From Chamaelirium japonicum (Eukaryota; Streptophyta; Magnoliopsida; Liliales; Melanthiaceae), in the NCBI GenBank assembly GCA_947650365.1, contig OX393553.1, positions 62,619,055 through 62,683,054 of the forward strand: DNA of 64,000 nt. Reading direction: 5' to 3'. This document shows positions 32,341 through 43,533 of the stretch, one piece after another. The notes beneath the pieces are model-generated. The model was given only the letters and a program-made list of their open reading frames with translations. It did not search any database and was not told where the DNA came from. Position 1 is the first letter of the stretch; each line of letters begins with the position of its first letter. The position numbers and the translations under genes are program-made.

Positions 32341-32703
32341 TTGGTCGGTGAAAAACGACGAACAGGTGGAACAGATGAGGGCTTGGACGTAGATCCGGTG
32401 TCGAAGAGGCTAAATCCGGCTAGAGGAGGGTTGCTCCGGTGAAGTGATGGTGACGGGGGGTTTGACCAGACACGGGTGGTGATAGAGTAGAGCTAAAAAA
32501 AAGTGATAGTGAAAAACCAGTTGATCGGAGGCTGGTCCAGCGAAGAGATGCGAGGGGCGGTGGTCAGATTGGAGGGCAAGGCAGGCAGTAGTGATCAGAC
32601 TTAACTAGTGGGCGGAAGACAAAGGATACAATTGATCAGAAGGGCATTTTGACCATATTACTATTTTCTAAAATGACCTTGATATCCTTTTTGTCCTATG
32701 AGA

Positions 32704-35700
32704 TTCTAGAGAGAGAATCGGGAGGAGCTACGATCAGTTTGGGGAGCTAGGTGCATGCATGGGTTCTGTGAACGGCTGTGATGGTTCGGGTTTTAGAGAG
32801 AGAATAAATCGTGTATGAGTTGGGGTCGTGGGGTCCGGCGCATGAATGGCTTTAATGGGATTGGTGTGATGAACTTTTAAATGGGATAATAAAAGCCATT
32901 TATTTTAGAGAGAGGGAGTTGGCCGAGTGTGTGCATGGCTGGGGTTGGTGTGTGCGCGCATGCATGCTTGGATTGTCAGATCAGACAAGGTATGGCTGTG
33001 ATGGTTGCATGGGATTAAGTGGAATAGGAAAGAGAAAAGATGGAAAGAGATTAAGAGAGAGAACTTCGGTGGGGGGTGAGATTTAGAGAGAAAGAGATAT
33101 AGATGGCTGCGATTATGCATGCGTGTATGGGTTTCGGGTGTTGCATGGGGATTGGATCGGACGGCTAGGGTAAGAGAGGAAAAGATTGGGATCTAAAGAT
33201 GGTTGTTGTGATGGGTTTTTCGACGGCTAAAAGAATGGAAGGTGTAGTCACTGCTGGAACCCAAATCTTCTGCAACATTTCTCTGCGCCATCGTCTGCCC
33301 CCAAAGTCATAGTCGTCCGTTGCACCCAGGCTCGATCCGGTGCATCGCACTCATCCCAACCGGTAGGCAAAGGGACGACCGGTGCATCTCGATGAGAAGT
33401 GATGGGTTTGCATGGAAATAATTGTTGGGATGGTTGTGCATGGGTTGTTAGAGAGAGAGATGGAAAGATATTAGAGAGAGATTTAGAGAGATAGAGCTGG
33501 GCATGATTATGAGATTCTAGAGAGAGAATCGGGAGGAGCTGCGATCGGTTTGGGGAGCTACGTGCATGCATGGGTTCTGTGAACGACTGTGATTGTTCGG
33601 GTTTTAGAGAGAGAATAGATCGAGTATGAGTTGGGGTCGTGGGGTGTTGGTTTTGAATTTTGAATTCAAATATTTTTAAATGTTTTTAATCTCTCATTTA
33701 GTTTGAACAGGTCATATCATGCTGCATTCTGTTTGAGATCTTTTTGTTACCATGATCTGATCCTTTGGGAGGAACTGTTACTAGTGGAGATTGTGGGCCA
33801 CTTTAAGAGGGTTCAGTAGAATCGGTGAGTTGGGATTGAGGGTTAGTGGAGCCCGCATGGGATGGGAATTTGTTGTGGGGTCTGCCTATATAATGAGGCC
33901 GTGACTTTTCTCTAAATCACACAACTTCATTATCTCTCTCTCTCTCTCTCATCTCGAGTGGTGGACTTGGGAGTACCACACCTCTTCTTTTGAGCCAAGG
34001 GGTTGTTGCTTGCATCACGTGGAGGTGGGGTGCTTCACCCCTTGGCCAAGGTGTTGTTGCTTGCTTCACTTGGAGGTGGAGTGCTGCAGCATCTCTTTGA
34101 AGTTGAGGTGCTCGTCTTGGAACCGACAAGGTGCTTCACCCTCCTGTGTCCGTCAAGCTACTCGAGGACTTCCCTTGCCTCTCCAATCCATGCCGACATG
34201 CTACTCGAGGACGAGCTCTAGCCGCTATTCGGAGGAGCAACAAGGGGTCGTGATTAGTTCATCATCCTTCAACGCTTTCCTTCATCGAATCAGATTTTGA
34301 TATTATTTTTTGAAGTTTTTTGAGAGTTCCTACAAGCTCTCCTTGGTGCGTAGAAGCTCGAAGTCGTACCTTGGGGGCTTATCATCGGAGGCCAGGAGCA
34401 CTATCCTACGGCGGCGATCTAGTTTTCAGGGCATTGTGCAAGCACAAGCCTCGACTCATCTCTTTCGATAAGTCTTTTATTCTCCTTCTCATCTTTCCGT
34501 TATTTTGAATCTCTGTAGAAAGCCTTAGCTTCCTATCCTTTAGCTAGTTCACTCTCCATGAACCATTGTATGCTAATAGAATATAACTTTATTTTTCCAA
34601 CTTTTAAATGGGATAATAAAAGCGATTTATTTCAAAGAAAGGGAGTTGGTCGGGTGTGTACATGGCTAGGGTTGGCGTGTGCGCGCATGCATGCTTGGAT
34701 TGTCGGATCCGGTAAGGGATGGTTGTAATGGTTGCATGAGATTATTTGAAAAAGGAAAAAGAAAAGTTGTAAAGAGATTAAGAGAGAGAAGTTCAGTGGG
34801 TGGGGTGAGATTTAGAGAGAGAAAGAGATATGGATAGCTGCGATTATGTATGCGTGCATGAGTTTCGGGTGCTGCATGGGATTGGATCGGATGGCTGGGT
34901 ATAAGAGGGGAAAAGATTGGGATCTAGAGATGGCTGTTGTGATGGGTTCTTGGACGGCTAAAAGAATGGAAGGTATAGTCGATGTTGGAATCCAAATCTT
35001 TTGCTACATTTCACTACCCCATCGTCTGCCCCCGAAGTCATAGTCGTCCATTGCACCCAGGCCCGACCGGTGCATCGCACTCATCCCAACCAGTAGGCAA
35101 AGGGACGACCATGATTAGGTATAACCTAGAGCATATGTCGAAGGGCCAATCACATCCGTTTCTTTGCCTGCCGGTTCAGGCTGAGTGGGATGCACGGGTC
35201 GGGTATAGGTACAACGGACGGCTGTGACTTGGGGGGCAGACGATGGGGCCGAGAAATGGGGTAAAAGATTTGGGTTCAGGGGGGGCGTGGTTGCCCGCTT
35301 CGTGCTAATCGGGGGGTGTCTTGCCACCGAAGGTGGCCCGCTATAGTGCTGATAGGCACGGGCTGATGCGAGAAATGGCTAGGTTGGGTTCCGGATGGGA
35401 GGGCTCGCGATCAAACATCGCGATGGGGGAGTCAGGCACCAGCTGGATTCTGAGAGAGAGAGTGAAAGATATAGAAAGAGAATGCATGCATGATTCTCGG
35501 GTTTGCGTGAGGCTGCGATTGCATGGAGCGCTGGATATGGACTGATCTTGGACGATTGCGATGGGATGTGAGAGAGGACTGCATGGATTGAATGGCTAGA
35601 TCGAGGATTAGTTAAAGAAAGAGGGACATGCATGAATAGGGGTGATCAGCTCTTGGGTATTTAATTTATTTGGTTTAAATAGACAAATATTAAGATGGTG

Positions 35701-36438
35701 ACCGTAAGGTTTAAATGGAAACAATGAATGAGAAATCTTGATGAGTGGTGATGGGTTTGCATAGAAATAATTATTGGGGTGGATGTGCATGGTTTGTTAG
35801 AGAGAGATATGGAAAGATATTAGAGAGAGATTTAGAGAGATATAGCTAGGCATGATTATGAAATTCTAGAGAGAGAATCGGGAGGAGATGCGATCGGTTT
35901 GGGGAGCTACGTGCATGCATGGGTTCTATGAACGACTGTGATGGTTCAGGTTTCAGAGAGAGAATAGATCGTGTATAAGTTGGGGTTGTGGAATCCTGTA
36001 CATGCATGGCTTTAATGGGGGTGGTGTGATGAGCTTTTAAATGGGATAATAAAAGCAAATTAATTTAGCTTTTAAATGGGATAATAGACCCGACCGGTGC
36101 ATCGCACTCATCCCAATCGGTAGGCAAAGGGATGACCATGATCAGGTACAACCTAGAGCATATATCGGGGGGCCAATCACATCTGTTTCTTTGCTTACCG
36201 GTTCGGGCTGAGTGCGATACACGGGTCGGGTATGGGTGCAACGGACGCTGTGACTTGGGGGGCAGACGATGGGGCAGAAGATTTGAGTTCAGGGGTTTGG
36301 GGAGGAGGGTAAGTGGTTGCCCGCTTCGTGCCAATCGGGGGGTGTCTTGCCGCCGAAGGCGGGCCGCTGCATCGTTGATAGGTGTGTTGCTGCCGAAAGC
36401 GGCTCGTTGCAGTGCCGACAGGCAAGGGCATGCACTAG
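32704..36438 (+). repeat. Mosaic of G/A-rich modules ending in a Helitron 3' terminus
   Basis: Module X (GATTCTAGAGAGAGAATCGG to GGGATAATAAAAGC) begins near 32704, 33511 and 35867. Module Y (GAGTTGGCCGAGTGT to ATCTTCTGC...TCTCTGC) begins near 32910 and 34640. Module Z (ACCTAGAGCATAT to GGGGCAGACGATGG and beyond) begins near 35120 and 36140. Some copies lack Y. The block ends with GTGCCGACAGGCA, GGGCATGCA, CTAG at 36435-36438. No protein is recognisable, and ORFs here are GAGA/GCATGC by-products. Confidence 0.7.
33645..34600 (+). repeat. Solo LTR-like insert in the module block
   Basis: It interrupts module X after GGGTCGTGGGG, starts TGTTGGTTTTGAATTTTG and ends near TTTTTCCAA, after which module X resumes. 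About 40-55 bases of module X are missing at the joint, so there is no target duplication. It has a TATA box (TATATAA, 33887-33893) followed by a CT repeat, as in an LTR U3-R. A related, diverged sequence is at 24440-24760. Confidence 0.6.
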
Positions 36439-37004
36439 TCTATATAACAAGGGACGCCGGTTTTGTGCTAACTAGACAAAACAGAACAAAAAAGCTGACT
36501 AGGACAAGCTGATTGGACAAAAATAAACCAAATAGATCTGACCATTCCTTTAAAAATAACGCACGATCTCTCCTTGGTTTCAAATCCATACATATTTAAA
36601 CTGCACTAAACCCCTAAAATCCCGGCCTATTGAAATTGTACTAAACTTGACCACTGATCCCGTGACCGTTGTTCGCATCAACGGCTATAAACCCGCTTGC
36701 TGAAATTTTGGCTGCTCCAAACCATCGGGTTGATCTCGAGGAATCCGTTCGAACAAAGATAGCTGTAATTGATCGATTATAGGAGGATGGGAGTTTGTCG
36801 TGCCGAAGGTGCCCGCTTCATGCCAATCGGCGCGGGCGAGGAAATGTGTGTGTCCCTATAAATACCGGTGTTGTCGTCAAAAGTGTTTTATTACCGAAGA
36901 CATTCAGGAGTGTTGCCGCCAAAGGCGGTCCGCTGCAGTGCCGACAAGTATATTGCTGCCGAAGGCGGCCCGCTAAAGTGCCGACAGGCACAGGCATGCA
37001 CTAG
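36439..37004 (+). mobile_element. Short Helitron, 566 bp, flanked head-to-tail by others
   Basis: Starts TCTATATAACAAGG directly after the CTAG of the preceding unit. It ends with hairpin sequences (GCCGAAGGCGGC and GTGCCGACAGGCAC), GGCATGCA and CTAG. A TC start, a hairpin about 9 bases from the end and a CTAG terminus are the structural marks of Helitrons. It has no coding region and is non-autonomous. Confidence 0.7.
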
Positions 37005-40000
37005 TCTATATAACAAGTGACAACAGTTTTGTGCTGACTAGACAAAAATGAACCAAATGCTGACTAGACAAAACAAATAAGCGAGCACAGTCGTTCCCTC
37101 TCTTCTTCCCCGATCTCTGCATGAATGGTGGTGATCAGCTCTTATTTAATTGATTTGGTTTAAATAGATAGATATTAAGAGGGGGATCACAAGGTTTAAA
37201 TGGAAACAATAAATAAGAAATCTCGATGAGAGGTGATAGGTTTGCATGGAAATAATTATTGGGATGGCTGTGTATGGGTTGTTAGAGAGAGATATGGAAA
37301 GATATTAGAGAGAGATTTTGAGAGATAGAGTTGGTCATGATTATGAGATTCTAGAGAGAGAATCAGGAGGAGCTGCAATCGGTTTGGGGAGCTAGGTGCA
37401 TGCATGGATTCTGTGAACGGCTGTGATAATTCGGGTTTTAGAGAGGATTAGATCGTGTATGAGTTGGGGTCGTGGGGTCCTGCACATGCATGGCTTTGCA
37501 TGGCTAGATTTAATGGGATTGGTGTGATGAGCTTTTAAATGGAATAATAAAAGCAATTTATTTTAGAGAGAGGGAGTTGGCCGAGTGTATGCATAGCTGG
37601 GGTTGGAGTGTGCGTGCATGCATGCTTGGATTGTCAAATCAGGCAAGGGATGGCTGTGATGGTTGCATGGGATTAATTGGAATATGAAAGATAAAAGATA
37701 GAAAGAGATTAAGAGAGAGAAGGTTGGTGGGGGGATAAGATTTAGAGAGAGAGAGAGAGAGATATGGATGGCTGCGATTATGCATGCGTGCATGAGTTTT
37801 GAGTGTTGCATGGGGATTGGATCGGACGGCTGGGTGTAAGAGGGGAAAATATCGGGATCTAGAGATGGCTGTTGTGATGGGTTCTTGGATGGCTAAAAGA
37901 ATGGAAGGCGTAGTCGCTGCTGGAACCCAAATCTTCTGCTATATTTCTCTGCCCCATCGTTTGCCCCCAAATTCATAGTCGTCCGTTACACCCAGGCCCG
38001 GCCGGTGCATCGCACTCATCCCAACCGTTAGGCAAAGGGACGAACGGTGCATCTCGATGAGAGGTGATGAGTTTGCATGGAAATAATTGTTGGGATGGCT
38101 GTGCATGGGTTGTTAGAGAGAGATATTAAAGAGAGATTTAGAGAGATAGAGTTGGGCATGATTATGAGATTCTAGAGAGAGAATTGGGAGGAGTTGCGAT
38201 CGGTTTGGGGTGCTACATGCATGCATGGGTTCTGTGAATGGCTGTGATGTGGTTCGGGTTTTAGAGAGAGAATATATCGTGTATGAGTTGGGGTTGGAGT
38301 GTGCGTGCATGCATGTTTGGATTATCGGATCAGGCAATGGATGCGTGCATGGCTGGGGTTGGAGTGTGCGTGCATGCATGTTTGGATTGTCGGATCAGGC
38401 AACGGATGGCTGTGATGGTTGCATGTAATTAATTGGAATAGGAAAGAGAAAAGAAGGAAAGAGATTAAGAGAGAGAAGTTCGGTGGGGGGGGGGTGAGAT
38501 TTAGAGAGAGAAAGAGATATGGATGACTGCGATTATGCATACGTGCATGGGTTTTGGGTGCTGCATGAGGATTGGATCGGACGACTGGGTGTAAGAGGGG
38601 AAAAGATCAGGATCTAGAGATGGTTGTTGTGATGGGTTCTTGGACGGTTAAAAGAATGGAAGGCATAGTCGCTGCTGGAACCCAAATCTTCTGGTATATT
38701 TCTCTGCCCCATCGTCTGTTCCTAAAGTCATAGTCGTTCGTTGCAGCCAGGCCCGATCGGTGCATCGTACTTATCCCAATCGGTAGGCAAAGGGCCGACC
38801 ATGATTAAGTACAACCTAGAGCATATGTTGGGGGTTCAATCACATTCGTTTCTTTGCCTGCCGGTTCGGGCTGAGTGCGATACATGGGTCGGGCATGGGT
38901 GCAACGGACGACTTTGACTTGGGGGGCAGACGATGGGGCAGAGAAATGAGGCAGAAGATTTGGGTTCAGGGGTGAGGGGGCCGTGGTTGCTCACTTCGTG
39001 CCAATCAGGGGGTGTCTTGCTGCCGAAGTTGGCCTGCTACAGGCACGGGCTGATGCTAGGAATGGCTGAGCTTAGGTTCCGGATGGGAGGGCTTGCGATC
39101 AAACATCGCGATGGGGGAGTCGGGCACCAGCTAGATTCCGAGAGAGATAATGAAAGATATAGAAAGAGAATGCATGCATGATTCTAGAGTTTGCGTGAGG
39201 CTGTGGTTGAATGGGGCACTGGATATGGGCTGATCTTGGACGGTTGCGATGGGATGTGAGAGAGGGCTGCATGGATCGGACGGCTAGATAGAGGATTAGT
39301 TAAAGAGAGAGGGACATGCATGAATGGGGGTGATCAGCTATTGGATGTTTAATTGATTTGGTTTAAATAGACAGATATTAAGAGGGGACCACAAGGTTTA
39401 AAATGAAACAATAAATGAGAAATCTTGATGATGGGTTTGCATGAAAATAATTATTGGGATGGCTATGCATGGGTTGTTAGAGACAGATATAGAAAGATAT
39501 TAGAAAGAAATTTAGTGAGATAGAGCTGGGCATGATTATAAGATTCTAGAGAGAGAATCAATAGGAGATGCGATCGGTTTAGGGAGCTACGTGCATGCAT
39601 GGGTTCTGTGAACGGTTGTGATGGTTCGGGTTTTAGAGAGATAATAGATCGTGTATGAGTTGGGGTTGTGGGGTCCTACACATGCATGGCTTTAATGGGG
39701 GTGGCGTGATAAGCTTTTAAATGAGATAATAAAAGCGAATTATTTTAGCTTTTAAATGGGATAATAGACCCAACCGGTGCATCAGACTCATCCCAACCTG
39801 TAGGCAAAGGCATGACCATGATCAGGTAAAACCTAGAGCATATATCGAGGGGCCAATCACATCTGTTTCTTTGCCTGCTGGGTCGGGTTGAGTGCGATGC
39901 ACGGGTCGGGTATGGGTGCAACGGACGGCTGTGACTTGGGGGGCAGACAATTGGGCAGAAGATTTGGGTTCAGGGGTTTGGAGGAGGGGGGGGACGGTGG

Positions 40001-40359
40001 TTGCCCGCTTCGTGCCAATCGGGATTGTCGGTCCATCGGGGCGAGGTCATAGGAGCTAGGTGTTAGTGCCGAAGGCGGCGGCTTTGGTGGTAGCGAATGG
40101 CGCAACAGTAGCCGCTGTAAGTGGTGTCAGGGTCGACGGTCCATTGGGGCGGGGCCGATGTAGGCCAGTGTTGCTGCCGAAAGTGTTTTGTTGTCGAAGC
40201 CGAATACAACGATGTGGGTGGTGATTCCTGGGGGGTGTCTTGCCACTGATTGCGACCCAGTGCAATGCCGGCAGGTATGTTGCCGCCAAAGGCGGTCCGA
40301 CTGTGTTTTGCCGCCGAAGGCGGCCCGTTACAGTGCCGACAGGCACGGGCATGCACTAG
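37005..40359 (+). mobile_element. Helitron-like unit, 3355 bp
   Basis: Starts TCTATATAACAAGTG directly after the preceding CTAG. Its body consists of X, Y and Z modules (X near 37349, 38172 and 39545; Y near 37563 and 38290; Z near 38800 and 39830). The end has two or three hairpin copies (GCCGCCGAAGGCGGC, GTGCCGACAGGCAC), then GGGCATGCA and CTAG, followed by T and an (AT)n tract. No Rep/helicase sequence is seen. Confidence 0.65.

Positions 40360-40445
<86 letters not shown>
40360..40445 (+). repeat. (AT)n-(AG)n microsatellite
   Basis: About 50 bases of AT repeat followed by about 35 bases of AG repeat. It begins at the Helitron terminus and ends at the palindromic element T1. Confidence 0.95.
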
Positions 40446-40448
<3 letters not shown>

Positions 40449-40832
40449 CTGTTACGTTGAGCTGTGAGCTATGGGTGGAGAAAATGAGCTGCCCTCATTT
40501 TGATTCCCCTAGGAGTTTTGGAATTTGATGAAATTTGGTGAGGGTGTTATCTAGGATAAGATGATCATCCTCACCAATTTTCATCAAATTCCAAAACTTC
40601 TAGGGTCATCAAATGGTAGAAGCATTATCTACCGTCCGCAGTCACCATTAATTTTGCTTCTACCATTTGATGACCCTAGAAGTTTTGGAATTTGATGAAA
40701 ATTGGTGAGGATAATCATCTTATCCTAGATAACACCCTCACCAAATTTCATCAAATTCCAAAACTCCTAGGGGGATCAAAATAAGGGCAGCTCATTTTCT
40801 CCACCCGTAGCTCACAGCTCACTATAACATTC

Positions 40833-40833
<1 letters not shown>
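40446..40833. mobile_element. Palindromic element T1 (about 388 bp)
   Basis: Nearly the whole element is an inverted repeat about a centre near 40640. Left arm blocks GGGCTGTTACGTTGAGCTGT, GAATTTGATGAAATTTGGTG and GATAAGATGATCATCCTCAC recur inverted on the right. It sits between AT/AG and CT/AT microsatellites. Such (TA)n-flanked foldback elements recall the rice Micron type (microsatellite-targeting); family identity is inferred. Confidence 0.8.
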
Positions 40834-40891
<58 letters not shown>

Positions 40892-40894
40892 TAT

Positions 40895-40956
<62 letters not shown>

Positions 40957-40969
40957 AGAGAGAGAGAGA

Positions 40970-41114
40970 GGGGTGTTAGGATGCGGCGTGCGGTGCGTGC
41001 GGCGCACCGCAACAGCCGTCTGATGCACTGCTGCGTGCATCGCACGCACCGCAGCAGTGCATCAAACGGCTGCGGTGCGGCGCCGCACGCACCGCACGCC
41101 GCATCCTAACATTC
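40970..41114. mobile_element. Palindromic element T2 (about 145 bp, GC-rich)
   Basis: Arms of about 60 bases: GGATGCGGCGTGCGGTGCGT and inverted ACGCACCGCACGCCGCATCC, with GCAGTGCATCA blocks near the centre. Flanked by microsatellites on both sides. Its end GGGGTGTTAGG resembles the GGGCTGTTAC end of T1. Confidence 0.8.

Positions 41115-41201
<87 letters not shown>
41115..41201 (+). repeat. (CT)n-(AT)n microsatellite, left flank of Copia B
   Basis: CT then AT repeats running directly into the TG of the Copia LTR. Confidence 0.95.
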
Positions 41202-41205
<4 letters not shown>

Positions 41206-43519
41206 AGAATTAGTGAGGTCTACAGCTCGTAAAAACCTATAGTTTAGCTATGTATGGTTGATAATATAGGATTGCATATTGGTACGTACCTTAGTACATA
41301 TTCTGATTACAGAACAGAGAGCCATGGCTACATGGTAATCCACTTGAGTAGGAGACTCAAGGGACTGGTCCCATGTAACCTAAATAAGTTCGCAGCTCTG
41401 ATTAGGGTTAGTCGCCCTATCAGGATAAGCTATTGGGATGACAGAGCATGGGTGTCTCTACCATGGTCATTACCAGGCACAGTGTCTGTGACCGAACGGA
41501 ACCAACACGGTATATAGATCGATGAGCAAACATCGATGCACTAAACCGTGTTTCTACTTAGGGTAAAACGGTCCTAAACCCTGAGGAACCATGTCTGGTG
41601 GACTAACCAGTTGTGTGGTACTTTGGCACACCAATGTGTGAGGATCCGGATGTAGTGATCCAAAACCACAGTGTACTGGGTTACCTGACTGGAGTTGCAT
41701 TAGCGTGTCACTTCTGCAGGCTATCCACATCCCTAACGGGAGGTACGTTCCTTGGTCTTATCTATGTAGTATTAAACCCTAGCCAGGTGGTCATAAGTTG
41801 GACTGGTGACGGATCTGGTTGCTCGTCAGAGTCATCGGAGGTATGCTGTATATGGTCAACCTAAAGGAACCGAGTCATATGAGCACTCGAGTCTGACGGT
41901 ATTCTCCACCGCTCGAGTTACATCATGGCACCAGATAGTGGGACAGCAGGTTTACCATACTAAGCGGAGAGCAGGGGTATGAGGGAGAACATAGTAAGTT
42001 CGGGGGAATTGAAGTGCAGCCTGCGACGTACTCTGGGTGGCCATGCAGGTTAACTCGGACTCAGAGGATCGATGGTACACTCGGGTAGTGTGTCGATCGA
42101 GTCTAAGTTAGAAGCCATGAACCCTGGTCCCTGAAGGTTCCACCTTATCGATATTATGTACGGTCCTAGTACCATCTCCTCAAAATATAGAACGCAGTAA
42201 GAGGAAGCGAATAATCCAAGCCTACGCTCCGTGAGTGCTTCACACTAGTGCACGTTAGATGCGTAGTTATGTGTGTGCACTAAGGGGAAAACCTACGTTA
42301 GTGTAGAGACGCTTGTAGCAATTCCTTGCCATAAATGGACTTTGCCACATGGGTGCGAAGCAACGGGACATATTGCGAGTTGACTAGTTGACTTCTCTAG
42401 GGGCACCCTACGAGAACCTCAGAGAATAGTGAAATCACTAGTGCACTTTACTTATGTGTGCCTTGCAAAGTCTCATACACGAGGAACGGCCAACTAGTGA
42501 CATAAGGGCGTTTTGGTCATATCATGCGCCACTATGCACTAGGGGGGCTGGCCCTAAGTGTTGGGAGACTGGTCAAGGCCGGCCCCATTGGTTTCAGGAG
42601 GTTGTTGCCTCCAATGAATGGGCCGGTGATGAGGCACAGAAAATGGGCTGGTTTTGACCGATTTCAAAACCAAGGAAAAGATAGAGATAAAAGAAGAGAT
42701 ATATAGGGAGAGGTTTGAATCAGTCAAACTTATCCGTACTATCCTTATCCATATGGATAGGCCGGCCCTATATAAGGGAAAAGGAGAGAGGGGGGTCAGC
42801 CATGCAAGCCCTAGGGGTCAGCCATGCCATGGGGAAACCCTAGCCACCCCCTCTTCTCTCTTCTCTTCTTCTATCTCATCTCTCTCTCCCTCGTTTGCGC
42901 TATTTGATGGCGACTCGTCTTCCTCGCATGGTGTTTTGTATAAGGAGAAGGCTCATCGGATGGAGGCACTCATAGATCCATCGATGAGGTGCCGTGCATT
43001 GTGTGAGATCGGGTGAACTAGAAGTCATCTCCTGCAAGCTTTTGCTATCCAGAATCTGCATAGAAAATTAGCATTATTTATGTGATTCTGGGAGCTACAA
43101 AAGTCCAAATGAGGTGACACTTATTATAAAAGTTGAATCTCGAAGTTGGCTACCTGCAGTCCAAATTTCAGCCCAATCCGAGTTCGGAACAGAAAGTTAT
43201 GGACATCTTACCGAAGCTATATCAAGCAGATCTGAGCCCGTCTCCATCGACAAAGAAGAAACTTATCGCGATGAAAGAATCTGCATGCAGGTATGATCTC
43301 TAACATGTAGATCTAACATAGATAGAATATATATGCATGCTAGATTATTCTTTCGTATTAAATCGACATTAGGGGTTCGCGTAGTTGCCATGCTAGATTC
43401 ATACACGCACGTGTAGATCGTTTCGATGAAAATTTTGATATGTAACGCACACCGCTCACGGTCTTCGAACCTTCACTTTGCTTCCGCTACGAGCCTCTAC
43501 CATGGATTTACATCCAGTA
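41202..43519 (+). repeat. 5' LTR of Copia B (2318 bp)
   Basis: Starts TGTTAGAATTAGTGAGGTC and ends CATCCAGTA, where the 3' LTR has CATCCAACA. The small ORFs inside correspond in both LTRs and in the copy at 61568, and are LTR sequence rather than genes. Confidence 0.9.
42769..42776 (+). promoter_or_regulatory. TATA box of the Copia B 5' LTR
   Basis: TATATAAG directly after GGCCGGCCC and before a GA-rich leader. In the 3' LTR the box has decayed to AATATAAG near 50340. The copy in the duplication keeps it at 63135-63142. Confidence 0.65.
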
Positions 43520-43521
43520 AT

Positions 43522-43533
43522 TGGTATCAGAGC
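43522..43533 (+). other. Primer binding site of Copia B
   Basis: TGGTATCAGAGC, the exact complement type for initiator tRNA-Met, two bases after the LTR. Confidence 0.92.

Noticed and set aside
32905-40356. Many 60-130-codon ORFs in the module block and their counterparts at 53200-60670
   Set aside because: Frames are not maintained between module copies and translate GAGA, GCATGC and GCCGAAGGC repeats; no domain is seen.
40822-41242. Frames reading Ile-Tyr or Leu-Ser repeats (also near 51000-52100 and 60700-61600)
   Set aside because: Translations of AT, CT and GA microsatellites.
41254-42657. ORFs of 60-90 codons that recur at 48826 and 61698 onward
   Set aside because: Recurrence is explained by the three LTR copies of Copia B; no known protein, and frames differ by stops between copies.
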